Positions 7,986-17,006 of a DNA stretch of 64,000 nt are shown here, piece after piece. The DNA is from Gracilimonas sp017641085 (GTDB lineage: Bacteria; Bacteroidota; Rhodothermia; Balneolales; Balneolaceae): the NCBI RefSeq assembly GCF_046115515.1, contig NZ_CP175953.1, one strand, 5' to 3'. Position 1 is the first letter of the stretch; the number at the start of each line of letters is the position of its first letter. The translations under genes were made by a program, and so were the position numbers. The notes beneath the pieces were generated by a model. The model searched no databases. It had not been told where the DNA came from and worked only from the letters and a program-made list of their open reading frames with translations.

Positions 7986-9923
7986 ATGGCAAAAAAACAA
8001 GGTTCCGACTACAAGGCATCAAACATACAGGTTTTGGAGGGTCTTGAAGCGGTACGAAAACGCCCTGCAATGTATATTGGGGATACAGGTCAGCGCGGCC
8101 TTCACCACTTAATTAACGAGGTGGTTGATAACTCCATTGATGAAGCGCTTGCAGGCTATTGCGATCACATCATTGTAACCATTAATGAAGACGGTTCCAT
8201 GACCATTGAAGATAACGGTCGTGGTATCCCGGTAGACACTCATGAAAAGCTCGGTATTCCCGCCGTGGAAGTCGTGCTTACCAAACTGCACGCCGGTGGT
8301 AAATTTGACAAGGATACATACAAGGTATCCGGTGGACTCCACGGGGTTGGTGTAAGTTGTGTGAATGCACTGGCCACCAACTTCCGGGCTGAAATTCACC
8401 GTGATGGTGAAATTCATGTAATGGAATTTGAACAGGGTAAAACCACCATTCCTCTTTCCGTAAAAGGAAAAACGAAAGAGACCGGAACAAAGATTTCTTT
8501 CACTCCCGATCCGACTATTTTTACTCAGACGGTTGAATTTAAGTTCGACATTATTGCTGAACGCATGAGAGAGCTCGCATTCCTGAATCCCGAGGTAACC
8601 ATCGAATTGGTTGATGAGCGGGAAGAAGACGAAGAGCTAAGAAAGGAAGTTTATCACTACGAAGGTGGGGTAAAAGATTTTGTTGATTTCCTTGATGAGC
8701 ACCGCGAATCGATGCTTACCACCCCAATTCATATTACCGGAGAAGTTGAGAATGTTCCTGTTGAAATTGCCATTCAATACAATAGCTCTTTCAGCGAAAA
8801 CGTCCATTCTTATGTAAACAATATTAACACCCGGGAAGGTGGGTCTCACGTTTCCGGTTTCCGAAGAGCACTTACCCGTTCTTTAAAGTCTTACGCTGAA
8901 AAGAACAATCTTATTAAATCTAACAGTAAGATTTCCATATCCGGGGAAGATTTCCGGGAAGGAATGACAGCTGTGTTGAGTGTAAAAGTTGCTGAACCTC
9001 AGTTTGAAGGCCAGACCAAAACCAAATTGGGTAACTCCGAAGTTCAAAGTGCCGTTGAGGTTGTAGTTTATGATCAGTTAAACGAGTACCTGGAGCAAAA
9101 CCCTAAAGCAGCCAAGAAAGTAATTGAAAAAGTTGTTCTTGCTGCAGAAGCTCGAGAGGCGGCAAGAAAAGCACGTCAACTCGTTCAGCGCAAAAGCGTT
9201 ATGAGTGGTGGCGGGCTGCCCGGAAAGCTGGCTGATTGCTCTATAAAAGATCCCGAGCATAGTGAAATTTACCTCGTTGAGGGTGACTCTGCCGGTGGTT
9301 CTGCCAAGATGGGCCGTAACCGAAGTTTCCAGGCTATTCTTCCATTAAGAGGTAAAATCCTGAATGTTGAAAAAGCCAAGATTAACCGGATTTTGGAGAA
9401 TAAAGAAATTCAGGCCATGATTACGGCACTGGGTACCGGTGTTGGTCATGGGGATGAGGATTTCGAGCTGGACAAACTCCGATATCATAAAATCATAATT
9501 ATGACGGATGCCGATGTGGACGGCTCTCACATTCGCACACTTCTGTTAACGTTTTTCTATCGCTATATGCGTCCGTTAATCGAAAACGGGTTCGTATATA
9601 TTGCTACCCCACCTCTTTATAGAATTACCACCAGTAAAGATCTGGAATATGCATGGGACGATGAAACCCGTGATAAGTTGGTGAAAGAACTCAAGAAAAC
9701 CCGCAAGAAGTTTGATGTTTCCCGCTATAAGGGTCTTGGTGAGATGAATCCCGAGCAGTTATGGGAAACCACAATGGATCCGGAAACGCGTACGCTTCAA
9801 CAAGTAAATGTTGAAAGTGCTGCCGGCGCCGACAAACTTTTCTCAACCCTGATGGGTGGAGATGTGGAACCTCGTCGTGAGTTCATTGAGCGGAATGCCA
9901 AGTACGCCAACATCGATATTTGA
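7986..9923 (+). CDS. gyrB: DNA gyrase subunit B
   Basis: 645 residues, the short GyrB form without the proteobacterial insert. The GHKL ATPase domain shows VVDNSIDEALAGY, IEDNGRGIPVD and SGGLHGVGVSCVNALA. The TOPRIM domain has the metal-binding EGDSAGGSAKMGRNR and DADVDGSHIRTLLLTFFYR. The C-terminus has KGLGEMNPEQLWETTMDP, typical of gyrase rather than ParE. With GyrA it introduces negative supercoils. gyrA follows after 45 bp, so the two are probably cotranscribed. Confidence 0.97.
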   Translation: MAKKQGSDYKASNIQVLEGLEAVRKRPAMYIGDTGQRGLHHLINEVVDNSIDEALAGYCDHIIVTINEDGSMTIEDNGRGIPVDTHEKLGIPAVEVVLTKLHAGGKFDKDTYKVSGGLHGVGVSCVNALATNFRAEIHRDGEIHVMEFEQGKTTIPLSVKGKTKETGTKISFTPDPTIFTQTVEFKFDIIAERMRELAFLNPEVTIELVDEREEDEELRKEVYHYEGGVKDFVDFLDEHRESMLTTPIHITGEVENVPVEIAIQYNSSFSENVHSYVNNINTREGGSHVSGFRRALTRSLKSYAEKNNLIKSNSKISISGEDFREGMTAVLSVKVAEPQFEGQTKTKLGNSEVQSAVEVVVYDQLNEYLEQNPKAAKKVIEKVVLAAEAREAARKARQLVQRKSVMSGGGLPGKLADCSIKDPEHSEIYLVEGDSAGGSAKMGRNRSFQAILPLRGKILNVEKAKINRILENKEIQAMITALGTGVGHGDEDFELDKLRYHKIIIMTDADVDGSHIRTLLLTFFYRYMRPLIENGFVYIATPPLYRITTSKDLEYAWDDETRDKLVKELKKTRKKFDVSRYKGLGEMNPEQLWETTMDPETRTLQQVNVESAAGADKLFSTLMGGDVEPRREFIERNAKYANIDI

Positions 9924-9968
9924 TCTAACTAATCTGAATACAGACTAACCTTTTTTATTACCTGATTT

Positions 9969-12434
9969 ATGGCCAGAGAAAAAATTATACCTATTACTAT
10001 AGAAGACGAAATGCAATCGTCCTACATCGATTATTCGATGTCGGTGATTGTGTCCAGGGCGCTTCCTGATGTTCGGGATGGATTGAAACCCGTTCACAGA
10101 AGAGTTCTTTACGGGATGAATGATCTCGGAATGCTTCACAACCGCAATTATAAGAAGAGCGCCCGTATTGTCGGTGAGGTTCTTGGTAAGTATCACCCTC
10201 ATGGTGACTCTGCCGTTTATGATTCTATCGTTCGAATGGTGCAGGATTTTTCACTCAGGTATCCGCTCGTAGATGGGCAGGGAAACTTTGGTTCCATTGA
10301 CGGAGACAGTGCAGCGGCCATGCGTTATACGGAGGTTCGCATGGATCGGCTTTCGGAAGAACTCCTTGCCGACATTAATAAGGAAACCGTTGACTACTCC
10401 CCCAACTTTGATGACACGCTTGAAGAACCCACGGTTCTTCCAAGTATGCTTCCCAACCTTTTATTGAATGGTGCTTCCGGTATTGCCGTAGGTATGGCTA
10501 CCAACATGGCACCTCATAATATGACGGAAGTTATTGATGGGGTCACCGAATATATTGATAACCCTGATATTGAGATTAAGGAGTTGATGCAACACATCAA
10601 GGCTCCTGACTTTCCAACAGCCGGTATCATCTATGGATATGAGGGGGTTAAAGAAGCTTACGAAACCGGACGGGGAAAAATCACCCTCCGTGCCCGTGCT
10701 AATACTGAAGAGCTCCGTGGCAACCGTGAGCAGATTGTAATTACAGAGATCCCATATCAGGTTAACAAGAGCACGCTAATTCAAAAGATTGCATCGCTTG
10801 TTAATGATGAGAAAATTACTGAAATATCTGAAGTTAGAGATGAATCTGACCGTGAGGGTATTCGCATTGTTATCATTTTAAAACGTTCTGCTAACGCCGG
10901 CGTTGTACTCAATCAGTTATACAAGTACACGCAAATGCAGACCACCTTTGGTGTGATTAACCTGGCTCTTGTTAAGGGCCGCCCTAAAGTGATGGACCTT
11001 AAAGAGCTTATTCATCACTTTGTTGAGCATCGCGTTGATATCATTATTCGTCGTACCATGTATGATCTCGATCAGGCGGAAGCCAGAGCTCATATTCTGG
11101 AAGGGCTTAAGATTGCTCTTGATAACCTGGATGAAGTAATCAAGACCATCCGGGCTTCTAACAGTCCTCAAGAAGCGAATATTGAGTTACGCAAGAAATT
11201 TGCTCTCACCGACATTCAGGCCAAAGCCATTCTGGACATGCGTCTTCAGAAGCTTACAGGATTGGAGCGAGAAAAGATTGATGGTGAGTACAGAGAGATT
11301 ATCGACAAGATTTCTGATTACCGCGAAATTCTAACTAACCGCGATAAGCAAACAGCCATCATTAAAGAAGAGCTTGCAGACCTGAAGAAACGCTATGGTG
11401 ATGAGCGAAGAACACAAGTTGTTCACTCTGCCGACGACTTCAGCATCGAAGACATGATTGCTGATGAAGATGTGGTTGTAACCATTTCCAATAAAGGCTT
11501 TATCAAACGGATGCCGGTAAGCGGCTATCGCAGACAGCGCCGTGGCGGTAAAGGAATGAAAGGAACAACCACGCGAGATGAGGAATATGTAGAACATTTA
11601 TTTGTAGCCACAACCCATAATTACATTCTGTTTTTCACAGAAAAAGGAATGTGTTACTGGTTGAAGGTCTATGAAATTCCGGAGGGTGGCCGACTCGCAA
11701 GGGGCCGCGCTATTGTGAATCTCATTGAGCTTGACAAAGACGACTCCATCAAAGCTTTTGTTCCGGTTAAAACCCTTGATGAAGAAGACTACATTAACAA
11801 CCACTCCATCATCATGGCGACCAAGGACGGGCTTGTTAAGAAAACAACCCTCGAGGCTTATAGCCGCCCTCGACGTGATGGTATTATTGCCATCAACATA
11901 AAAGAAGGTGACAGTTTACTTGCCGCCGAACTTACCGATGGCGACAGCCAAATTATTCTTGCCAACAAAAACGGCCGAGCCATCAGGTTCCACGAAGAGG
12001 ACGTCCGGGATATGGGCCGAAACACTTCCGGTGTGAAAGGAATGAGCCTCGGCAAAAATGGTGAGATCGTTGATATGGTTGTGATCCGAAACGCTCACGA
12101 AGCCACCGTGCTCGCAATGTCTGAGAATGGATATGGCAAACGTTCTCTTGTTGATGATTACAGGGAACAATCCAGAGGTGGTAAAGGCGTGATTACACTC
12201 AAGATAACTCCGAAGACAGGAGACCTGATTGCGCTTAAAGAAGTAACCGATCAGGATGATCTTATGATTATCACGGAGCGAGGTAAAGTTATCCGAATGA
12301 ATTGCGGAGGCATTCGAACCATGGGTAGAAATACTCAGGGAGTTCGCATCATGCGTCTCGATTCTGATGGCGCCATTGCAGCTGTAACGCGAGTGGTTAA
12401 TGAAGAGGAAGGAGACGAAGAGGATGAAGATTAA
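9969..12434 (+). CDS. gyrA: DNA gyrase subunit A
   Basis: 821 residues. The catalytic tyrosine is in AAMRYTEVRM at about residue 120. The C-terminal six-bladed pinwheel carries the GyrA box (QRRGGKG), which identifies gyrase rather than topoisomerase IV. The quinolone-determining region reads HGDSAVYD with Ser at about 81 and Asp at about 85, the wild-type susceptible residues. The tail is acidic (NEEEGDEEDED). It follows gyrB directly and ends before a strong terminator. Confidence 0.97.
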   Translation: MAREKIIPITIEDEMQSSYIDYSMSVIVSRALPDVRDGLKPVHRRVLYGMNDLGMLHNRNYKKSARIVGEVLGKYHPHGDSAVYDSIVRMVQDFSLRYPLVDGQGNFGSIDGDSAAAMRYTEVRMDRLSEELLADINKETVDYSPNFDDTLEEPTVLPSMLPNLLLNGASGIAVGMATNMAPHNMTEVIDGVTEYIDNPDIEIKELMQHIKAPDFPTAGIIYGYEGVKEAYETGRGKITLRARANTEELRGNREQIVITEIPYQVNKSTLIQKIASLVNDEKITEISEVRDESDREGIRIVIILKRSANAGVVLNQLYKYTQMQTTFGVINLALVKGRPKVMDLKELIHHFVEHRVDIIIRRTMYDLDQAEARAHILEGLKIALDNLDEVIKTIRASNSPQEANIELRKKFALTDIQAKAILDMRLQKLTGLEREKIDGEYREIIDKISDYREILTNRDKQTAIIKEELADLKKRYGDERRTQVVHSADDFSIEDMIADEDVVVTISNKGFIKRMPVSGYRRQRRGGKGMKGTTTRDEEYVEHLFVATTHNYILFFTEKGMCYWLKVYEIPEGGRLARGRAIVNLIELDKDDSIKAFVPVKTLDEEDYINNHSIIMATKDGLVKKTTLEAYSRPRRDGIIAINIKEGDSLLAAELTDGDSQIILANKNGRAIRFHEEDVRDMGRNTSGVKGMSLGKNGEIVDMVVIRNAHEATVLAMSENGYGKRSLVDDYREQSRGGKGVITLKITPKTGDLIALKEVTDQDDLMIITERGKVIRMNCGGIRTMGRNTQGVRIMRLDSDGAIAAVTRVVNEEEGDEEDED

Positions 12435-12466
12435 TTCTTAATCCTTTCTCAAAATAATTAAAAGAA

Positions 12467-12497
12467 AAGGGCTTCAAAATTGAAGCCCTTTTTTATT
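12467..12497. terminator. Bidirectional terminator after gyrA
   Basis: AAGGGCTTCA pairs with TGAAGCCCTT around an AAAT loop, followed by a T-run rightward and preceded by an A-rich tract, so it can act in both directions. It separates gyrA from the leftward WYL regulator gene. Confidence 0.88.
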
Positions 12498-12517
12498 ATC
12501 TGAATTTTCTTGGCCAG

Positions 12518-13456
12518 TTAGTTGTCCACCATTTCCCGGAGTAACTTCTCTCTTTTTTCGATAAGCTCTTTGGGCTGTTCAATTTTAACTTTTTTTCCAA
12601 ACTGAAGAAGCCATTCGTTTATAAAGTCCAAATTATCGAAATCAAAACTCACCTTAAAAATTTTAGAATTTAAGCTGGTTTTCTTAATTATTTTAGCCGG
12701 TAAATTTGTCTCCAGACGCGTTATCTCTTCTTTTTTGACCTGTAGTATTATTGATTGAGAACTCTCCTCAGATCGGAAGATAAGGGCCTCTATGTCCAAA
12801 TCGCTGTTAAGGTGGTAGTTTTCGTCTAAGATTTTCACTTCTTCTACCTTTTCAAGAATAAAATTCCTGATTTCACCCCGAAGATGAGATTTTCCAATTA
12901 CGTTCCAATGATCCTGGTAAAAAACCAAAATGTAGGGATCGATTTTTCGAATTCCCGTTTCCCCTGATTTTGTGGTGTACTCAAATTGCAATCTTTTTTG
13001 CTGAGCGATGGCACTACTAATGAGATACCAACTCCCCCCTTTCTTTTTTTCTCCTCCAAATCTCAAATAAGGATCGACGATTGTTCTTCCCTCTAATGAA
13101 GTCATGAATTCTTTTAATTCATCCGGAAGAACATTTTTGATTTTTACCTCCACCCCTTTAGCATCTTCCACCAGCCCCTGGTCAACCTGAGACTTCACAA
13201 AATTCAGCCCAACCATGATGGTTGCTAGCTCTTTGGAAGTGAACATGAGCGGCGGCACCTTATAACCCTCGATTAATCCATAGCCTGAATAACGATCCCA
13301 GGTTACCGGCACGTTAATTTCCTGAAGCGCATTAAAATCTCGGAAAATCGTTCTTCGGCTTACATCAAACCGTTCCGCCAATTCATCTACCGTTAAGCGT
13401 TTACCCGGCTGCTGAAGCAAAAGCATCAGCTTCAGCCTTCTTTCTGAACTATTCAT
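12518..13456 (-). CDS. HTH-WYL domain transcriptional regulator
   Basis: 312 residues. The N-terminus is a DeoR/HTH_11-like winged helix (RLTVDELAERFDVSRRTIFR). The middle and C-terminus form a WYL domain: the region around KIDPYILVFYQDHWNVIGKS is where the family ligand-binding core lies, here with W-N-V in place of W-Y-L. A C-terminal WCX-like extension follows (IINEWLLQFGKKV-like). Such regulators bind nucleic acids or nucleotides and often control stress or DNA-repair genes. Its start overlaps the rsmG stop by 4 bp (ATGA), so it is cotranscribed with mnmG-rsmG, an unusual partner at a position where parA often sits. Confidence 0.85.
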   Translation of the reverse strand: MNSSERRLKLMLLLQQPGKRLTVDELAERFDVSRRTIFRDFNALQEINVPVTWDRYSGYGLIEGYKVPPLMFTSKELATIMVGLNFVKSQVDQGLVEDAKGVEVKIKNVLPDELKEFMTSLEGRTIVDPYLRFGGEKKKGGSWYLISSAIAQQKRLQFEYTTKSGETGIRKIDPYILVFYQDHWNVIGKSHLRGEIRNFILEKVEEVKILDENYHLNSDLDIEALIFRSEESSQSIILQVKKEEITRLETNLPAKIIKKTSLNSKIFKVSFDFDNLDFINEWLLQFGKKVKIEQPKELIEKREKLLREMVDN

Positions 13457-14103
13457 GACTGGCTTATTCTTGAGATTTCTACCATAGCCTTTCCTTTATA
13501 AAACTCTTCTTCAAATCCTTGCATCAGATCAATGATGTTAACCTTGAGGAGCTCTTTTACTCTTTCAAGTTCGGACTCAACCTCATCCCTCCCTTTTAGC
13601 AATATAATTTTTCCCCACGGCTTTGATTCAAGCATTCGCAGCAAATCTCCTATCTTAAAAGCATGCTTTGAAACCAAGAGCTCATCCCCAGCAAAGCCAA
13701 CCTTTTCTATAGAACAGGAACTTGATGATATGTTTTCAAGGTTAAGAACGGAGGCAATGTTCTTACAGGCCATTATCTTTTTTGTTACCACATCATTCAG
13801 ATGTATCTGCTTCTCTCTATAACATATCGCAAGTGGTATTCCCGGCAAACCACCGCCGGTGCCCGAGTCTATAACTTTCTCAGCCTTTTCAAACAGTTCA
13901 GACTGAGTTAGAACTAATGAGTGCTCTACGTGGTTTTTTATAGTTTCACGTGAAACATCTCGGCTCACAAGATTAATTTTCTTGTTCCACCAAAGCAGGC
14001 GGCTTATATATTCTTCTAATTCTTTTTCGTGACGATCAACTAAAACCCGAATATTCTCAGTCTTTTCGTGGGCTAATGGAGTATATAGAATCTGATGTTC
14101 CAC
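13453..14103 (-). CDS. rsmG: 16S rRNA (guanine-527-N7)-methyltransferase
   Basis: 216 residues. The N-terminal helix region has LLWWNKKINLVS, typical of RsmG, and the SAM site reads VIDSGTGGGLPGIPLAI. It would methylate G527 of 16S rRNA with SAM. The start codon appears to be GTG at 14101-14103, which lies inside a parS-type palindrome; a second parS-type palindrome lies inside the coding region at 13942-13957. It follows mnmG by 11 bp and overlaps the WYL regulator. Confidence 0.92.
   Translation of the reverse strand: MEHQILYTPLAHEKTENIRVLVDRHEKELEEYISRLLWWNKKINLVSRDVSRETIKNHVEHSLVLTQSELFEKAEKVIDSGTGGGLPGIPLAICYREKQIHLNDVVTKKIMACKNIASVLNLENISSSSCSIEKVGFAGDELLVSKHAFKIGDLLRMLESKPWGKIILLKGRDEVESELERVKELLKVNIIDLMQGFEEEFYKGKAMVEISRISQS
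13942..13957. promoter_or_regulatory. parS-type centromere site inside rsmG
   Basis: The 14 bp core GTTTCACGTGAAAC is a perfect palindrome. Over 16 bp it differs only at the first base from the widely conserved parS consensus TGTTNCACGTGAAACA. ParB would load here for origin segregation. A second copy lies 138 bp away. Confidence 0.85.
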
Positions 14104-14111
14104 GTGAAACA
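14096..14111. promoter_or_regulatory. parS-type centromere site at the rsmG start
   Basis: TGTTCCACGTGAAACA matches the parS consensus TGTTNCACGTGAAACA at every defined position. It covers the rsmG GTG start codon and most of the 11 bp gap to mnmG. No parA or parB gene is present in this window. Confidence 0.9.
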
Positions 14112-14114
14112 GTC

Positions 14115-16001
14115 CTAATTTTTCAGATAAACCATGAGCACAGAGAGGTCGCTGGCTGAAACCCCACTTATTCTACTTGCCTGACCAATCGTTTCCGGAC
14201 GTATTTTTGAAAGTTTTTGCGCTCCCTCTGTAGAAAGGCTTTTGATGCTTGAATACTCTACCTGCTCCGGGATTGACATATTTTCCTGCTTCTCCATCTC
14301 CTTCACCATCTCGAACTCTTTCTCGATGTAGCCCGCGTATTTTATTTGAATCTCTATCTGCTCCAACACCTCCTTGTTGTCGCTGATATCTTTTACCTGA
14401 TGGGCAAACTCTTCATCATAGTCCATCATGTCCTGCAAAGAAACCTCCGGGCGAAGTAGGATTCTCTCGGCTTTCATTGGCTGACTCATGGTCGAGCTTT
14501 CCTTACTCTCGAGCATTGGGTCCATCTTCTCAGGGTAAACTGTATAGTCTTTAATTAGATCGTCGAGCTTATTTATAGCTTCTTTCTTTTTCTCAACTCG
14601 TTGCATTCGTTCATCCGAAGCCAGGCCTATACGATTTCCGATCTCAGTCAGGCGAAGGTCTGCATTGTCCTGGCGGAGCAAAATTCTGTGTTCTGCTCGC
14701 GATGTAAACATTCGGTAAGGCTCTTCTGTGCCTTTATTAATAAGGTCATCGATCAAAACGCCGATGTAAGCCTCAGACCTTTGAAGAATTAATGGTTCTT
14801 TATCCTGCACGTTAAGAGCCGCATTGATGCCGGCCATCAGTCCCTGGCAAGCAGCCTCTTCGTAACCGGTAGTCCCGTTAATCTGCCCGGCAAAGAATAA
14901 CCCTTTTACTGACTTAGTTTCTAACGAACGCCTTATCTGATGCGGCGGGAAATAATCGTATTCGATGGCATAACCCGGGCGAATCATAATTACATCTTCA
15001 AAACCGGGAATAGTTCGTAACGCTTTGTACTGAACATCTTCCGGAAGGGAGGTTGAAAATCCATTCAAATACATCTCATAGGTATTCCATCCTTCAGGCT
15101 CAAGGAATAATTGATGTCTGTCCTTATCTGCAAAGCGATTAATTTTATCCTCAATGCTTGGGCAGTACCGGGGGCCAATGGATTTAATACGCCCATTGAA
15201 CATCGGGCTTCGATCGAAGCCTTCCTTTAAAACTTCGTGTACCTCTTCATTGGTATAACCAATCCAGCAAGACATCTGCTCTTCCAAAGAAGGCAGCTTC
15301 TCTGTCAGAAAAGAAAAGGCTGTTGGGTTCTCATCCCCAAACTGCTCCTCCAGTTGAGAATAGTCCACGGTTCTTCCATCTACCCGGGGAGGTGTTCCGG
15401 TCTTTAACCTGCCAACTTCAAAGTCAAGTTTTTCAAGAGCAGCGGAGATACCGATGGAAGCTCGTTCTCCAGACCTGCCCCCTCCATAATTACTTTCCCC
15501 GATATGAATCAGTCCGTTTCCAAAAGTACCGGTCGTTAAAATGACAGACTTAGCAAAAAACTTTTGTCCTGTTTGGGTAACTACCCCCTTAATCTCATTA
15601 TCATTTTCTGATATTAAATCGACTACATTATCCTGACGGAAAAACAAGTGCTCTTTATCCTCGAGCTTCTCCCTCATTTTCTGAGCATATAACATACGAT
15701 CACTTTGGCAACGCGGGCTCCACATAGCGGGGCCTTTGCTCATATTGAGCATCCTGAATTGAACGCCGGACTCATCGCTGACTATTCCGGACAGCCCGCC
15801 CAGGGCATCAATCTCTCTTACCAACTGGCCTTTTGCTACCCCACCCATGGCCGGATTACAAGACATCTTAGCGATAGCTTCCAGGTTCATGGTAATCAGC
15901 AGGGTTTTTGCTCCCATTTGAGCTGCGGCTCCGGCCGCCTCGCTACCGGCATGGCCTCCACCAACCACGATTACATCATATGTAGGATCTAAAACGGACA
16001 T
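14115..16001 (-). CDS. mnmG: tRNA uridine-34 5-carboxymethylaminomethyl modification enzyme MnmG (GidA)
   Basis: 628 residues. The FAD-binding motif VVVGGGHAGSEAAGAAAQMG opens the protein, followed by the family signatures SCNPAMGGVAKGQLVREIDAL, GLKTGTPPR-like RLKTGTPPRVDGRTVD, and GQINGTTGYEEAACQGLMAG. With MnmE it modifies the wobble uridine of tRNAs. The full-length C-terminal helical domain (ISGVSASDLSVLMVYL) is present. It begins the leftward mnmG-rsmG-WYL operon, downstream of tRNA-Asp. Confidence 0.97.
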   Translation of the reverse strand: MSVLDPTYDVIVVGGGHAGSEAAGAAAQMGAKTLLITMNLEAIAKMSCNPAMGGVAKGQLVREIDALGGLSGIVSDESGVQFRMLNMSKGPAMWSPRCQSDRMLYAQKMREKLEDKEHLFFRQDNVVDLISENDNEIKGVVTQTGQKFFAKSVILTTGTFGNGLIHIGESNYGGGRSGERASIGISAALEKLDFEVGRLKTGTPPRVDGRTVDYSQLEEQFGDENPTAFSFLTEKLPSLEEQMSCWIGYTNEEVHEVLKEGFDRSPMFNGRIKSIGPRYCPSIEDKINRFADKDRHQLFLEPEGWNTYEMYLNGFSTSLPEDVQYKALRTIPGFEDVIMIRPGYAIEYDYFPPHQIRRSLETKSVKGLFFAGQINGTTGYEEAACQGLMAGINAALNVQDKEPLILQRSEAYIGVLIDDLINKGTEEPYRMFTSRAEHRILLRQDNADLRLTEIGNRIGLASDERMQRVEKKKEAINKLDDLIKDYTVYPEKMDPMLESKESSTMSQPMKAERILLRPEVSLQDMMDYDEEFAHQVKDISDNKEVLEQIEIQIKYAGYIEKEFEMVKEMEKQENMSIPEQVEYSSIKSLSTEGAQKLSKIRPETIGQASRISGVSASDLSVLMVYLKN

Positions 16002-16148
16002 TACTCTCTGTTTTTTAAGTATTTATAAAAACTAATTAATCCTTAGCTATAATAAAGATAAGAAATTGTAGCCCGCTGAACTATAACCTGCATTGGGTTG
16101 ATTTGCCGAAGATTCGCGAATACGGGAAATCACATTTACATAGTGGCT

Positions 16149-16184
16149 ACAAACAAAAAAAGCTTCCAACTATGTGGAAGCTTT
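16149..16184 (-). terminator. Rho-independent terminator after tRNA-Asp
   Basis: Read leftward, AAAGCTTCCA pairs with TGGAAGCTTT around a 6-nt loop and is followed by a run of T residues. It starts 5 bp after the tRNA 3' end. Confidence 0.88.
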
Positions 16185-16188
16185 ATTG

Positions 16189-16262
16189 CGATCCGGAAGG
16201 GACTCGAACCCTCGACCTCCTGCGTGACAGGCAGGCGTTCTAACCAACTGAACTACCGGACC
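16189..16262 (-). tRNA. tRNA-Asp (GTC)
   Basis: A 74-nt cloverleaf on the minus strand. The acceptor arms are GGTCCGG and CCGGATC with one G-U pair, and the discriminator base is G. The anticodon stem CCTGC/GCAGG holds the loop CTGTCAC, giving anticodon GTC (Asp). The T arm is GAGGGTTCGAGTCCCTT with the standard TTCGA loop. CCA is not encoded. Confidence 0.95.
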
Positions 16263-16329
16263 TTTTTGAGAGCATCAAATATACAGACCATATCGATTGG
16301 AAGTCAAGCCTTTTTCCGAAAAAGATTAA

Positions 16330-16367
16330 TTAAAAAAATGAGGATCACGAACTCAATCGTGATCCTC
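16330..16367 (-). terminator. Terminator after the glutathione peroxidase gene
   Basis: A perfect 11 bp stem, GAGGATCACGA with TCGTGATCCTC, and a 6-nt loop; read leftward it is followed by seven T residues. It lies 28 bp beyond the gpx stop codon. Confidence 0.88.
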
Positions 16368-16395
16368 TTATCGGGATGGTGATGGGATAAAGTTC

Positions 16396-16944
16396 TTAAC
16401 GATTCAATTCCTTTTCAATGGCTGCAACAAGAGTTTCGCTCTGTGGCTCTACGCTGCTTCTGAATCTCCTCTTTAGTAAACCATTTTTATCGATCAAAAA
16501 TTTCTCAAAATTCCATTTAATCTCTCCGTCAAAGTCATCATTCGGTACTGAGGTCAAATATGAAAACAAGTCAGCCTGATCTTCACCTTTAACGGATACC
16601 TTCGAGAACATCGGAAATTCCACTCCGTACTCAAGCGTACAAAATTGTTTTATTTCCTGATCTGTTCCCGGCTCCTGCCCATTAAAGTTATTAGCGGGAA
16701 ACCCCAATATCACAAACCCATCATCTTTATAGGTTTCGTATATCTTTTGAAGTCCTTCGTATTGAGGGGTGTATCCGCATTTTGAGGCCACGTTGACCAC
16801 TAAAACAACTTGTCCTTTATATTGTTCCAGCGAAATCTCCTCTCCGTCAATATCCTGAACGGTAAAATCGTATAATGATGTTTGGTCTGATGTTCCCATA
16901 GTGGCTGTGAGTGATAGAAGCAGAGCTGTAAATAAAATTTTCAT
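16396..16944 (-). CDS. Secreted glutathione peroxidase-like thiol peroxidase
   Basis: 182 residues. An N-terminal hydrophobic segment (ILFTALLLSLTATMG) suggests export to the periplasm. The peroxidase core shows NVASKCGYTPQYEGLQ with the catalytic Cys at about 56, then GFPANNFNGQEPG with the Gln, and WNFEKFLID with the Trp-Asn of the active site. Cys replaces selenocysteine, as is normal in bacteria, and such enzymes often use thioredoxin. It reduces peroxides. It is divergent from the next gene with about 60 bp between the starts. Confidence 0.9.
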   Translation of the reverse strand: MKILFTALLLSLTATMGTSDQTSLYDFTVQDIDGEEISLEQYKGQVVLVVNVASKCGYTPQYEGLQKIYETYKDDGFVILGFPANNFNGQEPGTDQEIKQFCTLEYGVEFPMFSKVSVKGEDQADLFSYLTSVPNDDFDGEIKWNFEKFLIDKNGLLKRRFRSSVEPQSETLVAAIEKELNR

Positions 16945-17006
16945 TGAAATATTTTTTTCTTCGGTCGTTAGTCTTTAAACTGATTCACTTAATAAAATCA
17001 TTCCCC

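Noticed and set aside
10200..10230. Possible quinolone-resistance change in gyrA
   Set aside because: The region reads HGDSAVYD with Ser and Asp at the two key positions, the wild-type state.
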